NCBI GenBank assembly: GCA_947650285.1
Contig: CANTFL010001475.1
Coordinates: forward strand, 310,001-374,000
Origin: Hyaloperonospora brassicae
Lineage: Eukaryota > Oomycota > Peronosporomycetes > Peronosporales > Peronosporaceae
Direction: 5' to 3'
DNA: 64,000 nt
Shown here: in pieces, positions 41,978 to 53,368 of the stretch
Layout of the letters: every line of letters begins with the position of its first letter
How positions within the stretch are numbered: position 1 is the first letter of the stretch
Notes under the pieces: generated by a model
The model's database searches: none
Told to the model about the DNA's origin: nothing
What the model saw: only the letters and a program-made list of their open reading frames with translations
Program-made: the position numbers and the translations under genes

Positions 41978-42108
41978 GTTAACTATGCGAGGTCAAGCGG
42001 AAAGTGAATGGAACAGACCCAACAAGTGCTCCCTGTCCCAATGGTGGCCAACGGGTGGCCGCCATATTTTCGATAGTCACACGGTGACTATCAGTTAAGG
42101 GGGGGTGA

Positions 42109-42512
42109 TGTAACGGGGCAGCCCGTTACATGGAATTGTCACTTTAAAGAAAGTGACAATAAAGAATATGAGGTTGAATATTCTTTGAACAATATCACCA
42201 AAGTGGTGATATTGAAGGGTCGACCAAAGAGTCTGTTCATTGGTTGATATCTTGATGATATCAACCCACCAATCGCCGCAAGACGCGCGCAATGATGGTG
42301 ACGAGACGTCACCATACACTCAGTTATATTAGCATAATTAAGTTAAGTCAAACAGAGAGACAGTGGTTAAAGACTTAATTATATCGATATAACAGTTCTG
42401 CTTTTACCTTACCTACGCTTCCTCGCTTGCCTTGTGTACAACTGTCGGGGCACCGATACCCTTGCGTGAAGCGACCTTGCGTGAAGTTCACGCAAGGGTG
42501 TACCCCGTTACA
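42109..42512 (+). repeat. G2 3' LTR
   Basis: 404 bp; longer than the 5' LTR because of a 15-bp local duplication (CTTGCGTGAAGCGAC) near its end at about 42463-42490. Confidence 0.93.
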
Positions 42513-44303
42513 GTTAGACCACTTCTGTTTCGGAACGGCCGAAGTGCGACCGCACAGTGTCGAGTTACTAGTAAGGTGTGTCGTGCTGACGGGTAATATT
42601 TGCGTGTTCGGCTTTGCCATTCGTTTGCGGCTATAGACGCAAACTCGAACGTGCTTGGAATCGAAGTGGCTCGAGTGACGCAACAGCTACTTTCTGCAAT
42701 AATGTCAAGTCAATTTTAGGTGCCAATTCCTCACAGCTTCAATCATTCGCCATCATTCAAGCAGCTACGATGATACAGAGCCGTCACATGATCATTGCGA
42801 ACGGATGACATCGAGGAACAGTCGAACTTGATACAGAGGCATGAAGCCCCCTTGTCAAACAAAAAAGAGCATCAGAGCAAGACAACTACTACTTCTGCAG
42901 ATCACATTCTACGTGGATATGCACCATTGTCGTCCACCCCGTGATGACACTCCGGCGAGTGCATACTTTGCTCTGGCAAGCGGTTATCTTGTCTGGTACG
43001 CACAATCAGGGGGTAAACATTTGCTCCCTGCTGGGCATATACAGCTGCAGTGATCGGGATAATGCACACACGCAACTAGCCATGTAAAAGACGCAGCAAT
43101 ACCGTGCATCACAAGTGGTGCGCTGCTTCTGGCAGTTCCCGCTTGGGTTACCTCACTGTCAATGTTGACGCAATGGTGTTGAAGTCTGCTGCATCACATG
43201 TGCTGCTGGACAAGGCGAGCCATTGTGCTTCTGGTCTGTCGGAAACTGATCGATCATGTCATATTCGCCGATTAGGTGAACGGCAAATGTCACTCGCTCA
43301 TGCACTCCATTCGTTCGCATGACTTTGCAGAGACCAGGATAGCTGGCTTGGTTGCCCATGTCGTCTACCATCCATAGCATTCTTCGCCAGCAAAGAAAAG
43401 TGACCTTATGGAACTGGGTAAGCTGCAATATCACACAACGGTAGTCAAACAACTGCTCATTCAGCAATGCAGCGCTGCCAGGTGCACTCACGTTCAACGG
43501 ACGGAAGAACGCGAACACGGCTTCATCTGCAGCGACATTGCCCCCATTCGATACGAGAACAGTGATGTTCACATCCACATCACGCGTCACGACTAGAGTT
43601 CGTTTGGGTCCGCCACATGGCTGTCGAGGTCGAGGGCTAAGGTGAATGTAGTGTAGCTTGGACCCCAGTTAAACGGAAAAACACGGGTACCTCTTTGTAC
43701 TAGCGGTGGCCGTGTTCCATTCGGCTAAGTCGCAATGTGACGAACAAGATGCGACGGTCGAAGACAGTTGACGTTGACGTTTTTGGTACGTGTCTACAGT
43801 CACTGACGAGTGAGACGGCGGCACGAGAACGTTTCGCTTTTTGGTTTGTTGTCGATTGTATAAGTGTCGATGAGGTGTGAGGGGACGACCAAAAGTGACC
43901 AGGCGAGAAACATTTGAGCCTACGTGTGCCTCATGACGTTTGGCAGCAGTATTGAGACTGTTCTCCTGTCACTAGATACGCTGGTACAAAAATGAAGAAA
44001 AACAAGTGATAGCGGACGGACACACACGTCTGAGTGCATCACGGCAAAGGCGACTGCGAAGCATCTGGAATCGTGTTGTGCAGCCACACAACCTGTAGAC
44101 CATCAACACTCAAAGCGCGCGTGCAAACGTGCTACTTACTTGTGCGCGGTGCATTGGAACGATGGCACGGCGAACGCAATAGCGCCTCGTTCATGCTCGC
44201 GCAATGTAAGTGGTGACACTCGATAAATATGATCACAAAGATCGTTTAACATGCGAGGCAGAGTGCTCCTGCTTCCATGGTCTTGGCTGACGTCAGACCC
44301 AGG
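42513..44303. other. No gene recognised
   Basis: Between G2 and the end of the E(z) gene. A 143-codon minus frame (43159-43590) has no motif I can name. The 3' UTR of E(z) should occupy the right end. Confidence 0.5.
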
Positions 44304-47300
44304 TCATGTACTCGGTGGCGGTCCGTCGTTCGACAGCTCACCATCGTACAGCTCCTTGTCGAAACCATGATCGAAGAAGAGCTTCAGAGTGACATAAGGT
44401 CAAACCCTTAGTGCGACAAGTTGACAATCTGAGAAGACACGGTAGGGCTGCTTGCGTACCTCCGTATGCGGTTGAATATCGTGAAGGGCATACAAACCGA
44501 TCCGGAAATCGCTCTGCACGTTCACGATCTTGCACACGCAATTCGGACTTGATGAAGAGTGGTTGATCAACTACACATCCAACGCACAAACATCGCGCCA
44601 TCAGAAATTGGTCAAGTGAATGCGATCAGCAAGGCCGATGCAACGTACCCTGGCCTTGTTGCCCTTTTGCGTCGAGTCCACCACAGTTTTGGTATCAAGT
44701 GTGATCAAATGCCTGGAAGGAAGGTCGAAACAGTGAGCACGCACCCAAGCAGGTCAACATGTCGGACAAACGAATCACTATCGTACCTGCTGCCTTCTTT
44801 GCCGTAGACAAGACGACGGTGATCAGCTTCTTCCTGTGACACCATCTCACCAATGTACTCAATGATGAATTCGTCCTTAGTGACGAAGTCGTCCACGAAT
44901 AGCCCCCAGTCCGCAACGCCAAGCTTCGACCGACCCATTCGCACGTGCTTCTGTTTGCCGAGTGCAATGCAGCGGTTTCGGCACCTTGTTTCACACTTGT
45001 CGTCCTTCTTCATCTTGCTTGCGTTGACGTCATACGGCTTCCCCATTTTGCGGGCGATTATCTCGTCTGCAGAGCACACTGTGCAAAGGTCGATGTCGCA
45101 CTCGCGACCAGCACGGATGCAGAGACACGCCTCCGTGCGGCAATCACCATGCTGGCATCTGCACCCTGGAAAGAAGACCTTGCACTCGTCATGGATGCAA
45201 TGGCAATGCTTTAAGCAAAATATGCCACTGTCGACGCAAGAACAGACGCCAGCCTCACATGGACCAATGTGGGAGCATGGCTCGATCCTAGGTATACGAC
45301 AGGCAAAGCAGTCACGTCGTTCAAAATGGTACGCTGACAAACCTGCCTACGAGTAGACGTACTTCATTTGAACAGTGTCCCTCACGCCATTTTGAGAGCC
45401 TGTTCAAGTCAGCAACGAACGAACGCATAGAATGAGGTGGACACATACAGTACATCAACAGCGCTATTTGTAGGTGCAGCCCAGCGTAAAGACCGATAGC
45501 CGTCATCGCTTGGGCCTAAGCAGATGCTGAGCGGGTGCCATACGAAATGTTCCTCTGCGTGGCCACATCGCTTTTGATCTCAAAGCACTCCAGCGTATCC
45601 AGGACAACGATATACGTGCAATCCTTGTAGAACATGCAGACGTACTTTGAAAGTGAGCAAGTGACATCCGCTTTTTTTGCCTTCCGCGAGCGTCGACTTT
45701 TGGACAAAGAGCGAGCCTGCAAGGTTAGCAACGTATCAACAGACTGTTTACACAGTTGACCGAGATTACGTTCCGCTTCACATGTACCTCGTTCGACAAA
45801 ATGCTGTCGTTGATGTTGCAGTAAGCACATATTTCAGCGACTTCCATGCAAGTAGTGTTGCCAACCATCTTCGCCATTTTACAAAAGTTGCCCGAGTATA
45901 TGGTGTAAGCGCGTGCACAAAGAATGCTCATCCGTTTGCTGCACGCAAGACCGGCAGAGCGAGCGCGAGACGTGGCAACACCGTTGCAGCTTGATAGACT
46001 CACTTGACCAAGAAAACAGTCATTTCCACAGTTCCGACCTGTGTTGACCAGTGTCTCCTTCGCCTTCGCATTCGATGCGGCAGCGTTTTGTTCCAAGATA
46101 CTCTATCGATCATTGCAAGAACGTCAGATTGATCACGCATTAACGTCAAAAAGGCTTGATATAGCGCACCAGGTTGGGTTGCTTAGTGCAGCCATGATAA
46201 TCACAGTCGTACACAAAACACCGACGACAGAAAAGGCCTACACACAAATTTGGCAGTCACGTTGCGAATGTGAGCTATCGACACACGTGCTATGCAATCG
46301 GAACGAGAGGGAGCGCGTACTCCGATATGAATCAGCTAATTTCTCGTAGAGCTGACAGTATTCCTTCATCGAAACTGTCTGATCAGCGCGATCTAGCAGG
46401 CCATACTTCGCCCTGTCCGCAGGTATATTTCTGCTTCGTTTATTGAAAGCGACCGATGCCTCTGTTCCACGTCTTTTCTTCGCTGTATGGCTTTCTGTAA
46501 AATGTAGATTCGTGTAGACTTCGACCAGCACCTACTTGCGACAAGATTAAAACAGCGTTAAAAAACAATGTATGACAAATGCCTTGCATGCGCTCAGGCG
46601 TACGTAACGAGCTCCTTCTGACCTCCTCTTTCACCATCATGACTTTTGAGACACGTGTGAGATCGCTTGGGGTAAGGTCCCACGTCGACTGAAGATTCCT
46701 TAGGACGTATTCACACAATTCGATTGTAAACTCCTCCTCAGATGCACTTGATCTTTGCTGCCTAATGGCAGTTTAACGACACAAAAGACACACAGCAAAC
46801 ACATCAGCAGTCAGAAACGGACCAGATCCGCTTTCACCAAGCATCACCGTAGACGTCTCTCACTTGACTTGCTCGAGCTCTGACACGGCGTTTCCCGTAT
46901 CAGTAGTATCATAGCAGGGTAGACATTTGCGCGTCGGTTCGTCCTCCACACCGTAATTTTTGGTCAGGGCCGTCCACATAGCGGTAGTCGGAAGTGGAGG
47001 CACCATTGGAAGCACCACGACGCGCTTGATGATAGATTGATTCGGATTGGTCAGCTGTATCTGCACCGTGCGCTTGACCTGCAACCCTCCACCGCGTCTC
47101 GGCAACTCGGATGCTTTTTGCGCCGTTACCAAGCACATGAACACATGAGCAAAGCACAAGTACAACAAAAAACGCCATCCACGCACACAAAAACAACAAA
47201 ATAACTTAGCATGCAAGTGACAAAGACAAGCGAGCACGCGTGTCTACGAGTTGCTGCTTCCCCACTCTGCACGCGAAAGCCCTGACACGCGTCGTACAAC

Positions 47301-47608
47301 ATCCAGTCGGCCAGGACCCGATGCTTTTTACGACGTCGCTGTTGCAGCATCACATCCAAAGAGCTCTTGAGTCGATTGCGGGCGATCTCCGTCTATCGTG
47401 ACAGTTCCACGACCAATGAAAAAAGATCAGTATCTACAAAGCAAACACAACGCACACGACGAGGCAACCGCCAAAGGACACAAAGAAAAAACACAGCAGT
47501 AGCAGCAGCAGCATGCGCCGCTCTATTGCGTACACTGGCCATGATGTGAAACGTGCGGATGAAGTGATTGAGCGCTTCGACCGCTTGCGCGCCGAGCTGC
47601 TCGTCCAT
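44304..47608 (-). CDS. E(z): Enhancer of zeste-like H3K27 methyltransferase (PRC2 catalytic subunit)
   Basis: Thirteen exons proposed from phase-consistent junctions: 47608-47534, 47392-47248, 47113-46864, 46761-46604, 46494-46321, 46237-46170, 46102-46004, 45938-45788, 45716-45646, about 45333-44787, 44712-44649, 44570-44460, 44381-44304 (about 660 residues). Diagnostic parts in order: an N-terminal VEDE segment (MWTALTKNYGVEDE), the E(z) cysteine motif LFCRRCFVYDC followed by NCGNDC, a SANT-like piece NFCKMAKMVGNTTC, the CXC region (about 45280-45050) and a SET domain with GLFVDDFVTKDEFIIEYIGE, GNKAR-LINHSSSSPNC and LFFDHGF. It should methylate H3K27 in the nucleus. Oddities: the final SET tyrosine motif FDYRY is FDHGF here. 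Exon 8 needs a frame change or unusual junction, and the exon 9-10 and 2-3 joins are tentative. Confidence 0.9.
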
Positions 47609-47903
47609 GTCGGTCTTCAACGCCTCGTCCAAGTGGAGCGACTTATTAGCCAATCACGTGAGGTCAAGTAAACCAAACCCAAGTGTCGAGCGCCGAGGGC
47701 AAGTGGCTGACATAACGCGCCCTCTTTGCAGTCACTACGGGTTACGAACGGTGAAGTTACGTTGGCCACCGGTCATAGTAACCACAGCGTTTGTAACCCA
47801 TCCGTCAGGTACGTCGGTGGTCGCTTTTCGCCCGGCCACTCGCCCACCAGCAGCCAATTGACCAATCGCATCGTTCCGTTTCGATTCGTGCGGCGCGTCC
47901 GGT
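47609..47903. promoter_or_regulatory. Shared 295-bp region between divergent E(z) and RPC82
   Basis: The two start codons face away from each other across 295 bp with no other gene, so both promoters must lie here. Repeated CCGTTACGAACG / GGTTACGAACGG-like bases near 47740 are visible. No TATA or Inr element is assigned. Confidence 0.65.
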
Positions 47904-50125
47904 ATGGCCAAGACGACGACGGCGGCGGCGGCGTTTGCGACGCGGTCCGAGCGCGCGCTGGTGCTCAACGTCGTGCGCGAAGACTTTGGCCACCTGACTG
48001 GACAAGTGGCCGAGACGCTGCTGCGCGCCGAGGGACTGCGACTGGCGGAGATCGCGTCAAAGCTGCAGCGACCGACAACGACGTCCCACGCGCCGCCGTC
48101 TTCGGTGCACCAGGTCCGTCCCGAGTCTGAAGAGGATCGGATGACCTATCAAAGAGCCTAACTGATGGACGTGCTGTGTGTGTGATAGATCACGGGGGCG
48201 CTGCTCAAGTTGCTGCAGCACAATCTGCTGGACGTGGCGCCCGTGGCCAGTCGAAGCGATGGCGTCCAGACCGTGACGTACAAGGTACGTCGCCTGTGCA
48301 AGAAATAAGACGGCGCAGCCGCTCGTTGTGGCCTGTCGTTGTGCTGCCGTGTTTTTGTTGTTGGGCAGTGTACCTGTGCTCGTAATGTCAAGGGTGGCTA
48401 AGACAATGGCAATGCTTTGAATGCGTTTGTTGGTAGCAGATGAACGTGCAGGAGGTGATGTACCGTCTGCGGTTTCCCAAGTTCATGGAGCAAGCAAGAG
48501 AAGCGTTTGGGTCAACGGGTCAAGTGATCATGGAGGAAGTGCTGCTGCAAGGCCGTATGCGCATCGACCAGTCGATCGAGACGATGGCGTACAACTTGGC
48601 CGACCATCGCCGTCTTGAGCGAAAGAACAAGCAGGCACAGGAGAATGGAGATGCGTCTAGTCGCGTGGCATCGAGAGAAAAAGGAGAGGAAGAGGAAGAA
48701 GATGTGGTGAGTGAGAACGAGCTGGACGAGTGTCGAGACCAAGTGCGAGAGGTGTTTGTCGAGATGGCCAAGAAACGCTACATCTCACGAGTACACCCGT
48801 TGGAGGTGAAGGTTGCGGAGTCGAAAGAAGTGTCAGACTTTCCAGCAAGTATAACGCGTGGACAGGAGATGAATGGTACAACCAACGAAAATGCCAGTGC
48901 AGCGACTGCTGCGGCAGATGCCGGCAAAAAACTGGGCAATGCTGCTGACGAGGACGGGCTGACGGTTCGAAAGAAGCGAAAGGCTCTATCTCAACAGTCA
49001 GGAAATGCTATCCCGGTAGAATTACAAATGATGCTGGACGCAGATGAGGCAGCTCGAAAGGATGATTCGGAAGCTGAGTGGGAGCCTAGTCCTGCATCGA
49101 CGTCTGCGTCTTCTGGTCGTGCGTCCAAGCGCACGAAATATGCAAAGCGTGCAAAGTTGCCTACGCGGGGTACAAGTTCTGGAAATGCTCCTTTTGGGGA
49201 CGAGACCAGCGGGGATAGCGCATGCGATGGTCCTGGAGCTCACACGGACGAGCGGTCGTTGGTGTGGCGTTTCGGTGCCACGCAGTTGCTGCGTGACTTG
49301 CGTCACAAGGCGTGCATTAGGTTTGCTACGGAGAATGTGAATGCTGTAGCCGGCGCTATTGTAGCCGCCATGCTTCAGCACTCGTCCCCACACGAACGCG
49401 AAAAGGACGAGCTGACTTCATTCCCGGTGTCGGCGCGTGATTTGTTCGGAATGGAAAGTGTAAAGAAAGCGCTCCCTTCCGAAGCTAACAATCCGTGGCG
49501 ACTACTACTGAACTACATGATGGTCATGTGCCGTGACAAGTCAGGTATGGTGATGAAAGTCGCACATGAGGCATTTGATTCCACTCAGGCTCGCGCAGGT
49601 GATGGTGGCCGGTATGTGGTACACATGCAGAAGATCGTAGAGCTTTTGCAACAGGCCACGACTCACGCGTACATCCAAGACAAGTACGGTGTTGCGAGCG
49701 CTCGCATCGTGCGTTTACTTTTGGAGAAGCGCCAATTGGAACAAAAGACGATCGGTGAACTGGCGCTGCTGCCGTCCAATGACGCAAGGCACCGGTTGTA
49801 TGAGATGTATACCGACAAGTTGCTGAAATTGCAGGAAATCTCGAAGCGTGCTGATCACAACCCAGCGTTTACGTTTTTCTGTTGGTCTGTGGATGTGCCG
49901 AAGATGCAGGGGCGTATCACCGATCGCGTGCAGGACTCGTTGTGTCGTCTCCGTCGTCGACGGAAGTTTGAAGCGGAGGAGAACAAGGAGCTGATTGCGC
50001 GGTCGGAACAGCTGGTAGAAGCCAACGATCTGGCCAAGTTTGACAAGCTCAGCCGTTCGTTGGACCGTCTTGATCGAGCCGTTATTCACTTGGACGGTAT
50101 GCTGATGCTTTACCGCGATTTCTAG
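47904..50125 (+). CDS. RPC82: RNA polymerase III subunit RPC82 (RPC3)
   Basis: Three exons, all phase 0: 47904-48113, 48189-48284, 48440-50125, about 663 residues (the yeast protein is about 650). The N-terminus has the winged-helix repeat typical of the subunit (ALVLNVVREDFG, VAETLL, LRLAEIASKLQ), joined by the first intron to ITGALLKLLQHNLLDV. Exon 3 opens MNVQEVMYRLRFPKFMEQA. Residues about 170-380 are an acidic, Lys-rich disordered insert. The C-terminal third has further winged helices (YGVASARIVRLLLEKRQLEQ) and a terminal coiled coil (RLDRAVIHLDGMLMLYRDF). The subunit forms the Pol III RPC82-RPC34-RPC31 initiation subcomplex in the nucleus. Donors are GTCCGT and GTACGT. An earlier ATG at 47849 is out of frame. 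Confidence 0.9.
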
Positions 50126-53100
50126 TGCGAACGGAAGAGGTGCGCGTACAAGTCTGACAAAGCGCAGGCAACGACTAGAGACTGTTGGCCGCAAGACGCT
50201 TTGCGGAAGTGGATACCGTGTGCAAACATGATGACGAGTGTGTGTCGTGCTCGTCGCAATGTTGTACCTGACTCTGGCGATTCGTACTGACATCACCGTT
50301 ACTTGCTGACCGGCTGGTAGCCGTCCAAGACTCTGCGAAGCTTCGCATGTGTGTGCGATGAACTATCATGACCTGTCGTAAGTTCTGTGAGACGCTTTTG
50401 ACTCGTCAGTGTTTAGAACACAAGAGTGTTGTATCGTCTGTTGGAAACGTGGCGTGTACCAGACTTGTGAGTGTGCTTTAGTACATACTACAGAGTTGCA
50501 ACAAATGGCATTGAGACTATAGAAGCTACAACGTTGGCAAACGCCGTGCTGCATTCTCGGGATGTTCTGTGTCTGTGACGTGTTGATGTATCCAGAATGC
50601 CACGCCATCTATGACTTGTAGGTGTCAGATAAGTGTTTAACCATGCAAACATCGTGCCATCTCATCTATGGAGTGGAAGACGTAGACGAATATACACAGT
50701 GCAACCTTTTTGCAATGACACCTGATAGATGAGGTAAGATCATTCACGTTCGCAGGAAACTGGGCTACAGCAGCAGCATTTTCTGCTTCACGTCGAGCTA
50801 CCGGAATGCAAACGTCAGCCTTCCCGGAACTGTATTACCGGTAGCCCTCTACGCACATTTATGTTTATTTCCACATTCAATCCGCAAGCTGCTGAAAACT
50901 CTCACAAGTGTTGGAGCCACAGGTGAATGTTGTGACGCCACCTTCGCGTGTGAATACCTATGGCAACTACATGGACCACATGCGGCTGAACGGTGACTAT
51001 GGTGCAAGCGGAAATGATAGGGTGCATTCGTCTTAATTGACAGTTTTTCATGACAACACCAAGATTGTTTACTTAAAAGTAGAGGTCGCACATGCTTCTT
51101 ACCACGTGCTTACCAGAACGTTTCTGTGAGTTAAAAGCAAGCAAGTACATAAGTTCGCTTCAAAGCGCCTTTATTGCGCAGAAAAGATGGGACAGGTATG
51201 GATATGTATGTAGCAAGAGTGTGAAGTAGAGCAACTTTGCTTGCAATATGAGTCTCCGTGCGCGAAATTGCCTATGCGCGCCACTATTTCTGCTTATGGG
51301 AAGGCCCACGACATCATGGGATGGAGCTTGTGGGTTGCCTGGCAACGACTGTCGACGCATAGTGAAGTACTAGCTTTTGAAGTCGGGGCTTGTCATGGTC
51401 CGCATCACAAGCTCGTGAACTTCGTCGATTCCATGTGACCGAGACCTGCTACGGTTCGAAAGCGAATGTACAAGGACAAAGTAGAATGAGGTTTACTAAT
51501 TTGTCGTAAAGGCGTTAATGTAATTGTAGCATGTTTTGCACTTCAATGGCATTCCACGTATTGAAATGCGCACTAAATGGGTTACGCGCAGCATATTCTG
51601 CACGTTTCTTTGCATACACAATGTACACGAAGTGTTTCGAGCACATCGAAGATCAACGTATGTCAACCATAATGCGCGCACAGGACTCCTGATCGATGTC
51701 GCTTTTGAATGCGACAGTTACGTTGCTGTCGATACTTGTTACACGGTTCGACTGATCGGGGCTGCTCTGTTGACGTCTTAGTGGATTGATGCTATCATCG
51801 GTCACAAAAATGGAACACAAATCCTTCATCAGAAGTGTTTGCGTACGTGGTTACAGGCACTCGGCTTTATGCGCGCCGGACTTCAAGTTTGCTCCATTCG
51901 TGCTCCTTTACTGCATTGACTTATTGCATTATACTAGCCGTATGCGCATGTTATGGTCCACGCGTAATTTATGACTGGCAATGATGGATGATGCTCTCGA
52001 TCCTGTCATACAAGTGGAAAAAAGGGCTACAAGCGAGACTTGTAGCTATACTTCGATGGAAACAGCGGCAAGTTGATGGAGAATCTGAGGGAAACCGGCA
52101 TGGAAAATCGAGCTATGAAGTCGAGGTAAAGGAGCTCAACTTTCTCATTTGTTTTAAAAAACATGCGCGTAAAGCTTAAAGACATTAGACGCATCATCGT
52201 TTGTTTGAAACAGCATGCGCGTAAAGCTAAAAAGCATCGAACGCATCATGATCACTCGAATGTATTATTGGGCGCGTGAGCTCATTCTCACCGAGTGTAC
52301 GGTCAACGTCAGACAGGTGTGGCCACGGGACCCCATATCATTCATTCCCAAATGTCGATATCCAAATCTGGTCAATTTATATGCGTAGAGTTGTGCGTTT
52401 CACGCTTGCTATCTCCTCTGCAGATTCTTGCTACCAAGTTGTATCTGCTGCTATCTCTAACCTCAGCATAGTCTTATCGTTTCCTCGTTTCCCTTACGTC
52501 GACACTAAACTCGCGGCCCTAGTGTAATTGCATGTTCTAAGCGAGTGAAAAGAGCTGCTTTGTCCACCACGAATCGGTTCTCCTCCATGACATTATCGCA
52601 TTTCTCTGACCGTAATCACAGCGATAGGAAGAGACGAATTCGCACAAATAGCTATCAGCTGGAAATCGAATGAGCTATTGCGACATCTACACATAGTTCA
52701 GCTTTCTGAGCTTTTTCAATACACGTTTGCTGTTGCGTGCACGAATGCTGCATCGTATTCTACTCGATAACAATGCGCGTCCAATGGCGACGTGCTCATC
52801 CGAACTTGCTTTGATAACTTGCATAAGCTTGGCAGTAGGGCGTCGTGGATAAAGCCGGCCTCTATATCTCTCTCTATTTTCGACCATATAGCCAACCTAT
52901 CTAGTGCAGGACGTACGGAATTGCTCTGCTGCAGTTTTACGCCTCGGTACGCCGTACTCTTTGTTCTTGCGAGTGTGCACTCGATGGATGAGCGCGTGAT
53001 AATCACAGTTTTGTCAAGCAACGAAGTTCTTCGATACCGACGCATCCTTTTCGATTTTAATCACTCGTTAGAGACGTCCCACGTTTTATATTCCCGAAAG

Positions 53101-53368
53101 TTATCTCGTGTGGCTGGACAAAACGACAGTGTTCGTATCTATTGGTAACCAGAAACGGAAATGCACGTCGTGACACTCTGCCTTAGCTCGATCCGGCGCG
53201 AACAACCGTCTAGTCGTTGAACGCAATTACAACGTCATACAAAGACCTCAGCGCTCTCGAGGAGTCCATTACATGAGCTCACTGCACAGTCACGCAAACG
53301 ACACCAAATAACAATCAAACAATCGATATGACCCCCACATCGCACAAAGCCGTCAGCAGTGTAACGTA
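50126..53368. other. Intergenic, 3.2 kb, no gene recognised
   Basis: Between the converging ends of RPC82 and the ETF-QO gene. Only short frames without motifs are present. A 25-30-bp direct repeat containing CATGCGCGTAAAGCTTAAA/CTAAA and CATCGAACGCATCAT/ACGCATCATC variants occurs at 52164-52200 and 52214-52246. Confidence 0.55.

Larger units (their letters stand above)
34519..42512 (+). mobile_element. Ty3/Gypsy chromovirus copy G2
   Basis: 7994 bp, same organisation and orientation as G1. Flanks GTAAG (34514-34518) and GTTAG (42513-42517) agree at four of five positions. gag is intact; pol carries several lesions, some shared with G3. Polypurine tract AAGGGGGGG near 42098-42105. Confidence 0.93.

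Noticed and set aside
43159..43590. 143-codon minus frame that might be a transposase relic
   Set aside because: No catalytic residues or terminal repeats identifiable; left unnamed.
46842..46844. A separate gene starting at the ATG at 46844 (MLGESGSG) instead of one long E(z) gene
   Set aside because: The phase-2 junction from 46864 to 46761 joins an upstream exon containing the E(z) VEDE segment to the downstream exons, giving one coherent E(z) protein. The ATG then lies inside an intron.
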